From: Oculatella sp. LEGE 06141
GTDB taxonomy: Bacteria; Cyanobacteriota; Cyanobacteriia; Elainellales; Elainellaceae
Assembly (NCBI RefSeq): GCF_015207605.1
Contig: NZ_JADEWO010000005.1
Coordinates: 1 to 64,000, forward strand
Length of the DNA stretch: 64,000 bases
Reading direction: 5' to 3'
Both the position numbers and the translations under genes were made by a program. Shown piece by piece: positions 18,066-27,100 of this stretch. The stretch's first letter is position 1. Each line of letters begins with the position of its first letter. The notes below the pieces were generated by a model. The model did no database searches. It saw only the letters and a list, made by a program, of their open reading frames with translations, and was not told where the DNA came from.

Positions 18066-19097
18066 ATGAATAAGACTTGGACTCGTCGGCAAGCTCTCTG
18101 GTTGATGGCTGGAGCAACGGGTAGTGTGGGTTTACACGCTTGTGTTCCTTCCGGTACAACCTCTCTGGATTCAACCTCACGCTCGTCCAATTTAGTACCT
18201 GCTACATTTGGGATTAATCCCTGGATCGGTCAGGCTCCATTGCATATCGCCAAGGCAAAGGGGTTTTTCCAAGAAGCAGGACTCGATTTAAGCATCAGAG
18301 CCTTTGCTACTAACCTGGAGAGCGTCCCTGCTTTTTTGGTTGGACGGCTGGAAGGATGTACCGCAATGCCCTCTTCAGAAGTGGTGACGATGGCCTCCCA
18401 GGGCGGAAACTTTCGAATTGTGGGAGTGATGGATCTCTCATCGGGAGGGGACGCAATTCTGGCGCGAAATAGTATCAGTGATATTCAATCGTTCAAGGGG
18501 AAGCAAGTTGCTGTACAAAAAGGGGGATTGGGTCACTTCTTTCTACTTCAGGTTCTAGAAGAGGTGGGCTTGGGTGAATCTGATATCAGCATTCTTGATT
18601 CCGATCCTGAAGTGGCCGCTCGCGCCTATGAAGCCGGAAATGTTGAAATTGCCTACACGTATTCGCCCTTTTTAGAAAAGGCAAATGCCTCTCAGTCGGA
18701 CGGTCGCATCATTTATGATACGTCCCAAAAGCCGACAGCAATTATTGATCTAAACCTGGTTACTACTGAGTTTGCCGAAACCTATCCTGAGGCCGTACAA
18801 GCATTTAGCAAGGGTATCTTTAAGGCACAAGAGTTTCTTAAAACCAATCCAGATGAAGCGTATGCGATCGTTGCTGAGCCGTTAGGACTTCAGCCCAACG
18901 AAGTGGGAGAGCAACTAAAGGGCGTGCTGCTACCCGATTTAGAAACCCACTCAGAGATGCTGAACAATCCCCAAAGTGACCTTTACTTGCTTGATGCGCT
19001 ATCGGCAATGGCGGAGTTCCAGAAAACTCAAGGTCAAATTGATACGGTTCCTGACTTAGCCAGCTTTATTGATCCTCAATTTCTGGATATCACATGA
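18066..19097 (+). CDS. NMT1/THI5-type ABC transporter substrate-binding lipoprotein (orphan)
   Basis: A 343-residue periplasmic binding protein. The N-terminus has twin Arg (RRQALWLMAGATG) and a lipobox-like LHAC with Cys26, so a lipoprotein is likely. The mature part follows the NitT/TauT/SsuA pattern: FGINPWIGQAPLHIAKAKGF, then FLVGRLEGC, SFKGKQVAVQKGG and IAYTYSPFLEKA. Family members bind nitrate, aliphatic sulfonates, bicarbonate or pyrimidine precursors; the ligand cannot be deduced. No permease or ATPase gene adjoins it, which is unusual for this family. The stop codon lies within the first copy of a 25-bp tandem duplication. Confidence 0.88.
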   Translation: MNKTWTRRQALWLMAGATGSVGLHACVPSGTTSLDSTSRSSNLVPATFGINPWIGQAPLHIAKAKGFFQEAGLDLSIRAFATNLESVPAFLVGRLEGCTAMPSSEVVTMASQGGNFRIVGVMDLSSGGDAILARNSISDIQSFKGKQVAVQKGGLGHFFLLQVLEEVGLGESDISILDSDPEVAARAYEAGNVEIAYTYSPFLEKANASQSDGRIIYDTSQKPTAIIDLNLVTTEFAETYPEAVQAFSKGIFKAQEFLKTNPDEAYAIVAEPLGLQPNEVGEQLKGVLLPDLETHSEMLNNPQSDLYLLDALSAMAEFQKTQGQIDTVPDLASFIDPQFLDIT

Positions 19098-19120
19098 TCC
19101 TCAATTTCTAGATATCACAG
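19071..19120. repeat. 25-bp tandem duplication spanning a stop codon
   Basis: GATCCTCAATTTCTGGATAT plus CACAT (19071-19095) is followed immediately by a second copy (19096-19120) with two differences. The first copy carries the last codons and part of the TGA of the binding-protein gene. This looks like a replication-slippage duplication with little divergence. Confidence 0.9.
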
Positions 19121-19386
19121 GCTGATTAGTGGAATGTAGGCGTTGTTGAATCACGGTATGACGGTCGCCCTCAACGTTCTGGGTATCGTCCATACCTTCA
19201 AAGATTCCGTTTGGCTTAAGTACCCATGTTGCAGCCAGGAAGTAGAGAATCCGGGGGCGAAGAGAGACATCAACTCTCGACCATTCAACCTTCGGTTCAG
19301 CAACGTCATTCGTTCGCCCGGTGTGATACAAGAAGGGTATGCAACCAGGCAACTGTTTGATAGCCCTATCGATGAGTGGACGATCG

Positions 19387-19980
19387 GTGAATTATTTGGC
19401 TCATTTATATTTAGCAAACAATAACTCAGGTTTGCTGATTGGCAGTATTTTAGGTGATTTTGTCAAAGGATCGATTTCCACCCTGTACACGCCCGAAATT
19501 CGAGCCGGGATCGACCTGCATCGCAAAGTGGACAGCTATACCGATAGCCATCAAGTGGTTCATGCTAGCAAGCGCATCGTTGCTCCTTCAAGGCGACGAT
19601 TTGCCGGAATTATGGTCGATTTGTTTTACGATCACTTTCTTGCTAAAAACTGGCACCACTATTCCACCGTTTCGCTCTACGACTTTTCGCACCATGTGTA
19701 CACTGTTTTAGCTGAACATCAGGCGATTCTTCCCGATGCTTTAAAGCAGATTCTTCCCCACATGATCGAGCAAAATTGGTTGATGTCGTATCGAGAGATC
19801 AACCATGTTAATAGAGCCTTGAACGGCATCTCGCGTCGGTTCAAACGCCAAAATAATTTGTTTAATTCGGCAGAAGAGTTGGAATGGAATTATGCATCGT
19901 TTGAGCAAGACTTTCAGCTCTTTTTTCCTGATCTGATTCACTTCGTTGAACACTACAAGCGATCGCTGATATTGGCATAA
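19387..19980 (+). CDS. acpH: AcpH-like acyl carrier protein phosphodiesterase (DUF479 family)
   Basis: About 197 residues with the DUF479/AcpH pattern: VNYLAHLYLA at the start, GSILGDFVKG with the conserved Asp, GIDLHRKVDSYTDSH, and MVDLFYDHFLAKNW. These Asp/His clusters suit the HD-like metal phosphodiesterase that removes 4'-phosphopantetheine from holo-ACP in E. coli. I chose the GTG at 19387 because family members start directly with MNxLAHL and GAGTGG lies upstream; in-frame ATGs at 19339 and 19372 would add residues unlike the family. In cyanobacteria the ACP activity is inferred, not proven. The next gene converges. Confidence 0.85.
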   Translation: MNYLAHLYLANNNSGLLIGSILGDFVKGSISTLYTPEIRAGIDLHRKVDSYTDSHQVVHASKRIVAPSRRRFAGIMVDLFYDHFLAKNWHHYSTVSLYDFSHHVYTVLAEHQAILPDALKQILPHMIEQNWLMSYREINHVNRALNGISRRFKRQNNLFNSAEELEWNYASFEQDFQLFFPDLIHFVEHYKRSLILA

Positions 19981-20029
19981 AAAGAGCAATAAGCCGCAAA
20001 GAGCAACCGAGGAGCGATCGCTGCTTCCA

Positions 20030-21064
20030 TCACAGGTTAGGAAGAATGTTCGATTTCTTGAGTGGGTTGAAGCTATAGTCTGGCAAGGGGCGGTAGTCAT
20101 TCGCGTTGATGTGCTTGATCCGCTCGGCAAACACCTCGTGAAACTGTTCTAGATAGGAACAGAGCCACGGATAGTATTCTGTCCATCGCTCTTGGTCGGT
20201 TGGGTCAACGTCTGGTAGAACCCGGTAGATCGAACAATCGTTGGCATCCGTTTGATTGTCCCATTCCAGTTCAATTCCCATCTCGGCTTCGATCGCCTCC
20301 CGTTCCTCCTCCAGCAAATGAAAATGAGGTTTGGCATCTTCACCCGACAACAATAGTTCTACCGTGAGGCAGTGGTCTTCGGAATCAGCCCTGGCATACA
20401 GCCGGAAGCCCGCTCGCCCAATGGCAAACCCCATATAGCTCTTGGTCGATGGATCGCCGGGTTTCACAATACTGCCCCGTCGGTCTAGCTGTTTGCACAG
20501 CCCGCTCCAAAACTCTAGATTATGCCGTTGGGTGGTGGTCAACTCTTCATCGCTGGCAATAGCGACCGTGCGTGTCCAGCCGTTGGGTTGAGAGACGACA
20601 TTAAATTTAGGAGCCAGAGCCGATTTCCCAATCCGCCATAGCTCAATTTCTAGCCCAAAGAAGTGAAACTGCTCCTGGGAAATTTGGTTGAGCCAGTCTA
20701 ATGCGGCTCGGTGTTCGGGTGTAAAGCTGCTGGCAATCCAAATGACGGTGACGGTTTGCAGTCCGGCGGCACATGTGAGGAGCTGCCCCAGATGATGATG
20801 GTTCGTTGGTTCTAGCTGATTCTCAATTAGCACCCAGCGATCGGTTGCCGTATCTCGGCATAGAATATCGGCCCGGAACGAGCCAACGGTTTGCTCCTGA
20901 GACACCACCTCTAGTTCCATACCAGTGGCATCCCCTAACAGCTTGATGTTGTCTTCCTGCGCCAGCCAGGGGGTAAATTCGGCATTTTCTTCACGCCAGT
21001 ACGTTCGTAAATCAACTTTTTCCAATCGTCCCAGGGTTAGCTTTTTGGATGGCTCGGATGGCAT
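20030..21064 (-). CDS. DUF4268 protein with PD-(D/E)XK-like nuclease core
   Basis: A 344-residue protein. Residues ~15-130 resemble a restriction-endonuclease-like fold: EFTPWLAQEDNIKLLGDATGM, then GSFRADILCRDTATD and WVLIENQLEPTNHHHLGQLL, giving an Asp...Glu-x-Gln variant of the PD-(D/E)XK motif. Residues ~190-330 match the DUF4268 pattern (FWSGLCKQLDRRG, then IGRAGFRLYARADSEDHCLTVELLL, then DWTEYYPWL-type ending). Such proteins are widespread and usually solitary; they have been suspected of nuclease or defence roles, but I know of no demonstrated function. Its neighbours are AcpH and a secreted protein, with no defence island evident. Confidence 0.75.
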   Translation of the reverse strand: MPSEPSKKLTLGRLEKVDLRTYWREENAEFTPWLAQEDNIKLLGDATGMELEVVSQEQTVGSFRADILCRDTATDRWVLIENQLEPTNHHHLGQLLTCAAGLQTVTVIWIASSFTPEHRAALDWLNQISQEQFHFFGLEIELWRIGKSALAPKFNVVSQPNGWTRTVAIASDEELTTTQRHNLEFWSGLCKQLDRRGSIVKPGDPSTKSYMGFAIGRAGFRLYARADSEDHCLTVELLLSGEDAKPHFHLLEEEREAIEAEMGIELEWDNQTDANDCSIYRVLPDVDPTDQERWTEYYPWLCSYLEQFHEVFAERIKHINANDYRPLPDYSFNPLKKSNILPNL

Positions 21065-21302
21065 CGGGTCGGCGGCTCCAGTGTCTCTCTAGATTCTATG
21101 CTGCCAGAAAAGGAGCCAATCGACTCTGGATTTTATGCGGTTGGGCAGAAAGCCGTGTTTTTGCCAGGTTACTTGGCTAAGGGGGGTGGAAAAAACGCGA
21201 TCGCCCACCGTAACAGATTTTGCAACCGTCTCTAATGATTACACGGAGATGGTTAATCTGAGAGAATCGTGGTTTACATTTCTATTCTCGGTGTTTTAGA
21301 TT

Positions 21303-22415
21303 ATGGTTCGCTATAGTTCCCACCCTAAGAAAAATCAACAATCCCGGCGGTTTTGGTCGCTTGCATTGATGAGTGCCGTACTGCTAAGCGCATCTAGATC
21401 AGCAGCATTGGAGCCACAACCCTCCACATCGCTTATGGCTCAACGGAACCCATCCCAGCAGGTTGTTAAAACTCGTCTCCCTCAAGCGGTGCGGCGACAG
21501 GTGCGGCGCGATCTGGCCAACCGTCTCAATGTGCCACGGCGCGACCTGAGGGTGACTGGCTTTAGCCAGGAAACCTGGCCCGATAGCTGTTTGGGGTTGG
21601 CTGCTCCTAATGAACGGTGTGCAATGGCGCTCGTGGAAGGCTGGCGGGTTGAAGTTAGTAATGGCCAACAAAGCTGGTTTTACCGCACCGATCAGACCGC
21701 TCAAGTGATCAAGCCAGAAACAATGGACAATGCCGACTTACCGCCAGATGTGATCGATCGCCTGCTGCAAACGGTGGCACAGGAAGCCGATGTACCCGCT
21801 TCAAGCTTGAGAATTACCGAAACACAACCGCGGATTTGGGATGGCTGTATGGGCATTTACGTCCCCGATCAGGCTTGCACTCGAATTGCCATTTCTGGCT
21901 GGCAGGTGATTGTGGCTGGTGATAACCAAAGCTGGGTTTATCACATCAGCGAAGACGGTTCGCGCATCGTGCAAAATGCTACTGCCAGCGGCAGCAGTGA
22001 CGACCTGGTTCCCTCATTCATCCCAACCGATGGACAGCCATCTGAGCCTGTTGATCAAACAATAGTTTTCCGTTCTACTGTCTCTGGTGGACTGGCTGGC
22101 AACGTGTTTGAGATTGTTTTAATGAATGACGGTACGCTTTATCGTCAAGACCGACGGTTCAATGACTCTCAATCCGGGAGTCCAGTGGTGGAAAAACGCC
22201 TGTCTGCACAAGAAGTGCAGCAGTTTCAACAGCTACTACAGGATCAACGATTTCCTAATTTAGACGGGTTGCGATACATCACTGATGCTGCCTTGGCGGA
22301 TTATCCAACGACCTCTCTGTACGCGATGGGCAGTACGGTGCAGTACATTGACCTCGAAGCAGACAATTTACCCCCGGCGTTGCAAGCGGTTCTTCAGGCA
22401 TGGGGAGCGTTGTAG
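21303..22415 (+). CDS. Secreted two-repeat protein of unknown function
   Basis: A 370-residue protein with a basic, hydrophobic signal-like start (RRFWSLALMSAVLLSAS). It contains two copies of a ~75-residue unit. The first is RRDLANRLNVPRRDLRV, then TWPDSCLGLAAPNERC, GWRVEV and SWFYRTD; the second has EADVPASSLRI, WDGCMGIYVPDQAC, GWQVIV and SWVYHI. Each unit keeps one Cys pair (DSCLG...ERC, DGCMG...QAC), suggesting disulfides outside the cytoplasm. A C-terminal part (about 255-370) includes GTLYRQDRRF and QRFPNLDGLRY. I recognise the unit as common in cyanobacterial exported proteins but know no function for it. Confidence 0.8.
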   Translation: MVRYSSHPKKNQQSRRFWSLALMSAVLLSASRSAALEPQPSTSLMAQRNPSQQVVKTRLPQAVRRQVRRDLANRLNVPRRDLRVTGFSQETWPDSCLGLAAPNERCAMALVEGWRVEVSNGQQSWFYRTDQTAQVIKPETMDNADLPPDVIDRLLQTVAQEADVPASSLRITETQPRIWDGCMGIYVPDQACTRIAISGWQVIVAGDNQSWVYHISEDGSRIVQNATASGSSDDLVPSFIPTDGQPSEPVDQTIVFRSTVSGGLAGNVFEIVLMNDGTLYRQDRRFNDSQSGSPVVEKRLSAQEVQQFQQLLQDQRFPNLDGLRYITDAALADYPTTSLYAMGSTVQYIDLEADNLPPALQAVLQAWGAL

Positions 22416-22502
22416 GTGCCATGCTCTCGCTGGCGGTATTGATGCTAAATCTGTTTTGAGATGATGCGATCGCTATAACTCAATACACCCACATCACCAG
22501 AT

Positions 22503-22540
22503 GGTTAAGGGATAGGGGCGATCGCTCCTATCCCTTAACC
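22503..22540. other. Large perfect hairpin centred on a HIP1-like site
   Basis: GGTTAAGGGATAGG (22503-22516) pairs perfectly with CCTATCCCTTAACC (22527-22540) around GGCGATCGCT, which itself can extend the stem. It lies about 90 bases after the secreted-protein stop. No T-run follows, so it may be an mRNA 3' stabiliser, a bidirectional terminator or a repeat relic. Confidence 0.7.
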
Positions 22541-22647
22541 GTGGTTTGAAACGTACCCAATGAGCTATCCTCGCCCCCTGAATCTCCCAGAATCGGGAAA
22601 GTCAGGGGGCAATTTGAGTGGCATCGCACTGTTAAAACATCCTCTTA
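22541..22647. mobile_element. MITE-like inverted-repeat element, family A, copy 4
   Basis: The left end GTGGTTTGAAACGTACC and right end GTTAAAACATCCTCTTA match the family A pattern. The interior is a different hairpin (GCCCCCTGAATCTCCC paired with GGGAAAGTCAGGGGGC), about 107 bp in all. Its right end touches the family B element. Confidence 0.65.
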
Positions 22648-22741
22648 CAGCCATTTTTATTTGCATTCACCACACTCCAAGCCCTACACCCTACACCCAT
22701 CTTGGCGAGACTGTGGCTAACTCGATTGAGAACTGCTGTAA
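22645..22741. mobile_element. MITE-like element, family B, copy 1
   Basis: About 97 bp bounded by TTACAGCCATTTTTAT and its near-complement GAGAACTGCTGTAA. It is closely similar to the reverse complement of 59787-59884, including CACCCATCTTGGCGAGACTG. There is no coding capacity. The two copies lie 37 kb apart in opposite orientation, so this is a dispersed repeat. Confidence 0.8.
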
Positions 22742-22755
22742 GCTATTAGCCCTGT

Positions 22756-23025
22756 TTACCCATGATTGAGAATTGAGTGATAGCGTAAAAAGCTGAGAAT
22801 ACTACTGACGCTGAGCATTGAGAGAATACTGCCTGCACTCAAGACGCTCAAGATACTGCCTGCACTGGCAATGCTGAGAATACTGGCTGTGCTGCCAATA
22901 CTCAAAATGCTCCCAGCGCTGCCAATGCTGAGAATACTGGCTGTGCTGCCAATACTCAAAATGCTGCGATAACTGACTTTACTGAGAATGCCCTGCTGGG
23001 GAATCAGCCAACGTTCAATGGTCAT
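22756..23025 (-). CDS. Nine-residue-repeat (SILSIGS) protein
   Basis: An 89-residue frame starting MTIERWLIPQQGILSKVSY and continuing with six-plus tandem copies of a nine-residue unit, SILSIGS(T/A)(A/G), drifting to SILSVLSAG and SILSMLSVS, ending LRYHSILNHG. At DNA level the unit is 27 bp and several copies are nearly identical. The regular Ser/Ile/Leu spacing suits a short beta-solenoid or an amphipathic surface layer. I recall similar SILS-repeat proteins in other bacteria but no characterised role. It is oriented against both neighbours. The natural-looking N-terminus before the repeats argues for a real gene rather than a chance frame. Confidence 0.55.
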   Translation of the reverse strand: MTIERWLIPQQGILSKVSYRSILSIGSTASILSIGSAGSILSIGSTASILSIASAGSILSVLSAGSILSMLSVSSILSFLRYHSILNHG

Positions 23026-23293
23026 TGGGTTAATGGCTAAACGCGATCGATTAAGTAACTGTCATTGTCTTCCCGGTATTGTAGCCTTCCCATTAAGGCA
23101 TCGGGTTAAACGTTCCACACAACGCCTCATACAACACCTCATACAACACCAGTGTTAATGAAGGCAAGCGATTGGATTAGAATTCAAACATCTCAACTGT
23201 AAGCTCTGCCTCGCACTCGCATGGTGGAGAAAGAATCGTTGGGAGGGCAGGTATAGCCTTAATTTTCTACTGTAGTGTTGTTAGGTTACTATC

Positions 23294-23920
23294 ATGGCAT
23301 GGTCTGAGTTCACCGTTTTCTTGATTGCGGTCGCGGTTATTACAATTACTCCTGGCCCCGATACCCTCTATGTTTTGGGGCGTAGCTTGGGGCAAGGTCG
23401 ATCGGCTGGTGTATTGTCAGCCGTGGGGATTTTTGTTGGCAATTTAGGACACACGCTGGCAGCCGCGATCGGCCTGTCTGCCATTTTGATGACTTCAGCC
23501 ACGGCTTACATGGCAATTAAATATCTGGGTGCAGTGTACCTGATTTACATTGGTGTACGAACCATCATCAGCCGCACTCATTCCCCAATGCTGGCTTCTC
23601 TGCCGCGATCGAGTCGAGTTAAGGTATTTTATCAAGCCATTTTTACTAATTTATTAAACCCTAAAGCGGCTCTATTCTTTCTGGCGTTTGTGCCGCAGTT
23701 TGTTTCACCCGACCAGGGAAATGTGCCGCTTCAGTTTTTAGGACTGGGCACAATCATTGCGGCATCTTCTTCCCTTTGGCTGATGCTGGTTGCTGTGTTG
23801 GTCAGTTCTATTGGCGATCGGTTGCGTCATCACGCCAGCTTTTCCTCTTTTTTAAGTTGGCTAACGGGAAGCCTATTCATATTGCTTGGCTTACGGCTTG
23901 CCGTTCCAGAGCGCAGCTAA
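23294..23920 (+). CDS. LysE/RhtB-family amino-acid exporter
   Basis: A 208-residue membrane protein with about six hydrophobic segments. The LysE/RhtB signature appears early, as AVITITPGPDTLYVLGRSL, with the conserved Gly-Pro-Gly-Pro-Asp-like motif (TPGPDTL). GIFVGNLGHTLAAAIGLSA and TNLLNPKAALFFLAFVPQF follow, the latter being the usual loop before the fourth helix. Family members export Lys, Thr, homoserine, Leu or cysteine-pathway metabolites; the substrate is not deducible. It precedes the NRPS on the same strand with a 265-base repeat-containing gap, so involvement in exporting the NRPS product is conceivable but weakly supported. Confidence 0.92.
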   Translation: MAWSEFTVFLIAVAVITITPGPDTLYVLGRSLGQGRSAGVLSAVGIFVGNLGHTLAAAIGLSAILMTSATAYMAIKYLGAVYLIYIGVRTIISRTHSPMLASLPRSSRVKVFYQAIFTNLLNPKAALFFLAFVPQFVSPDQGNVPLQFLGLGTIIAASSSLWLMLVAVLVSSIGDRLRHHASFSSFLSWLTGSLFILLGLRLAVPERS

Positions 23921-23924
23921 AAAG

Positions 23925-24136
23925 CGGTTTGAACCATAGCCAATGGGCTGTATTTGCCCCCGTTTCCAATATGGGCAACGGGCTTCAAGCCTTTGCTGTT
24001 GCAAATTCCTGACCCAATCCATGACGGCGAAGTCTCGCTGGTCATGAGCAACGGGCTTCAAGCCTTTGCTGTTGCAAATTCCCGTCGAAACGATTGCCTA
24101 AATCCTTCAAGATCTACCTTAAAGCATAATCCTTGA
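23925..24136. mobile_element. Degenerate family A-like element with internal REP pair
   Basis: AAGCGGTTTGAACC at the left and CCTTAAAGCATAATCC at the right resemble drifted family A ends. The interior holds a pair of 35-bp hairpin-forming direct repeats, listed separately. Confidence 0.4.
23975..24082. repeat. Pair of 35-bp REP-like direct repeats
   Basis: Two identical 35-bp copies lie at 23975-24009 and 24048-24082. Each contains the self-complementary GGCTTCAAGCC nested between GCAAC and GTTGC, so each can fold into a hairpin. They sit between lysE and the NRPS gene. Confidence 0.85.
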
Positions 24137-24185
24137 GCCACCGTTTCCCTTACAACAAAGTGAGGTTAACCAGATACAGATGTAA

Positions 24186-27100
24186 ATGATTTCAGAGAAG
24201 CCGGATCAAGAGCGAGGTGAGGAAGATGTCTTTATTTTTCCAGCCTCGTTTGCTCAACAGCGTTTGTGGTTTGTTGAACAACTGCTGCCTGGAGACTCTC
24301 TCTATGTTATTCCACTGGTTTTCCGGCTCACAGGTTCGCTACAGCGATCGCCCCTGCATCAAAGTATGCAAGCGATCGTTGGCCGTCACGAAAGCCTCCG
24401 TACTACGTTTGATCTGGTGGATGGGCAGTTGGTGCAGGCGATCGCACCAGAGCTACCCGTATCCCTCCAGTTCACCGATTTACGGACATCGCCCGCTCAT
24501 AGCCGCGAAGATGCTGCTCTGGAGCAAATTTGGCAGGAGATTCAGCAACCGTTTCACTTAAATCAAGGCCCGCTGTTTCGAGTCCGCCTCTGGCAATTGC
24601 AGGACACGGAACATTGGTTACTGATGGCACTGCATCACATCATTTTTGATGAGTGGTCAAGCGGGGTTTTGATCCGCGAGTTAGGCGAACTGTATGCGGC
24701 ATTAGTGGAAGATAAACCGGCTGCGTTACCAGAATTACCGATTCAATATGCCGATTTTGCCCACTGGCAGTGGCAGGGGTTGCAGGGTGAGGTACTAAAT
24801 ACCCAGTTACGTTACTGGAAACAGCAGTTAAAGGATCTTGCGGTTCTCCAGTTGCCCGGTGCAGCGCCTCGTCCGTTAGTGCAAGGGCATCAGGGTGCCA
24901 GTCAATTACTGGAATTGCCGCAGCGGTTGTTAGATGCGTTAGAGGCGTTAAGCCAGCAGACGGGGGTAACGCTGTTTATGACGCTGCTGGCAGCCTTTCA
25001 AACGTTATTGCATCGCTACACCGGGCAGACCGATATTGCGATCGGCTCTCCCATTGCCAATCGTCATCGCAGCGAACTGGAGGGGTTAATCGGATTTCTG
25101 GTCAACAGCCTGGTGTTGCGAACCAATTTGGAGGGTGATCCCACCTTTCATGAGTTGTTGAACCGGGTGCGGGACGTAACCTTAGCGGCCTATGCTCATC
25201 AAGATCTGCCATTTGAGAAACTGGTGGTGGAGCTACAGCCGGTTCGTAGCCTGGGTCAAAATCCGCTTTTTCAAGTGGTTTTTGCGCTACAAAACACACC
25301 CATGCAACAACTGGTATTACCCGGCTTAGTTCTCAGCCCGGTAGAGTTGGAAACCAAGACTTCACGCTTTGACCTGGAGCTATATCTCTGGAAGTGCGCG
25401 GATAATTTTAGGAACCTGTGGGGCAAGGGCTGGCAGAACTCGGACGGGTTGCGCGGTGTCGTCGTTTATAACACCGATTTATTTGACGAAACGATTATTA
25501 CATCCCTGCGGCATCAGTTTGAGACGTTGTTGGAAGGAATTGTAGCAACGCCAGAAACGCCTGTTTCGGCACTGCCATTACTAACCGTTGCAGAACAGCG
25601 AGAGGTATTACAGCAGTGGCAGGGTCAGCAATCTAACTATCCGTCACAGGTTTGTATTCATCAACTGTTTGAAGCACAGGTCAGGCAAAGACCGGGGGCG
25701 ATCGCCCTCAAGTTTGGCGCTCAATCATTTACCTACGAGGCGTTAAATCAAGGCAGCAATCAACTGGCACGGTATTTGCAACGGTTGGGAATTGGTGCTG
25801 AAATGCCCGTTGGCATCTGCCTGGAACGAGGAGTCGAACCGATCGCCGCCATGCTAGCTGTTCTTAAAACAGGTGGCGCTTACGTGCCGATTGATCCCAA
25901 CTCCCCCCCAGAACGGCTGCACTTCATGCTGGAGGATGCGGGCATTACGGTGGTTTTAACACAGGCAGGCTGGCTCGATGCCCTGCAAGGTTGCAAAACA
26001 ACGGTGGTTTGCCTGGAACAAGAATGGAACGCGATCGCCCAGGAATCAACCGAGAACCTGGCTGCTGCTGGCACTGCTGCTCAGCTTGCCTATGTGATTT
26101 ATACCTCCGGCTCAACCGGAACGCCCAAAGGAGTGATGGTGCCGCACCGAGCCGTCAATCGACTGGTGTGCGAAACGAACTATGTCTCCATCGAACCGGG
26201 CGATCGCATCGCGCAGGTGGCAAACCTGGCGTTTGATGCGGCAACCTTTGAAGTTTGGGGTGCATTGCTGAATGGTGCTCAACTCATTGGCATTGAGCGG
26301 GAAACAACGCTATCACCCGCTGCTTTTGTCAGCGAGTTGCGACAGCAGCAGATCAGCATCCTGTTTCTCACAACGGCGTTGTTTAACCAGACCGTGAGCC
26401 AGGTTCCTGATGCCTTTCGATCGCTCAACTATGTGCTGTTTGGGGGCGAAACGGTGAATGTCGATCGGGTGCTATCCGTTATGCAACACGGCAAGCCCCA
26501 CCATCTGCTGCATGTATATGGCCCTACCGAAAACACCACATTTTCCACCTGGTATGAAGTACAGACTCTTCCAGAGAACGCCACGACGGTTCCCATTGGT
26601 CAGGCCATTGCCAATACTCAGGTTTATCTGTTGGATGCCTATCTGCGTCCAGTTCCAGCAGGCGTGAGTGGCGAAATTTATTTGGGTGGAGATGGGCTGG
26701 CACACGGCTATTTAAACCAACCTGAGTTGACAGCAGAGCGATTTGTCTCTAATCCATTTCACCCTTCTGCCTCACGCCTTTACAAGACAGGCGATCGCGC
26801 CCTTTACCGTTCGGATGGCAACCTTGAGTTTTTGGGACGCACAGACCATCAAATTAAGCTGCGCGGGTTTCGGGTGGAGTTGGGCGACATTGAAACGGCG
26901 ATCGCTCAACATCCAGCGATTCAAGCGGCAGCAGTGGTGGTGCGGGAGGTGGATACCAACTGGGGGACGGTACCAGGGGAGCAGCAGTTGATTGCCTATA
27001 TTGTCCCCACCGCCTCAGTGGTGCCAACCGAGCGAGAATTGCGATCGTTCCTCAAACTCAAACTGCCAATCTACATGCTGCCTGCTGCCTTTGTTGGGTT

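Noticed and set aside
22756-23025. CRISPR array interpretation of the 27-bp periodic DNA
   Set aside because: Units are contiguous coding repeats with no unique spacers and no cas genes nearby.
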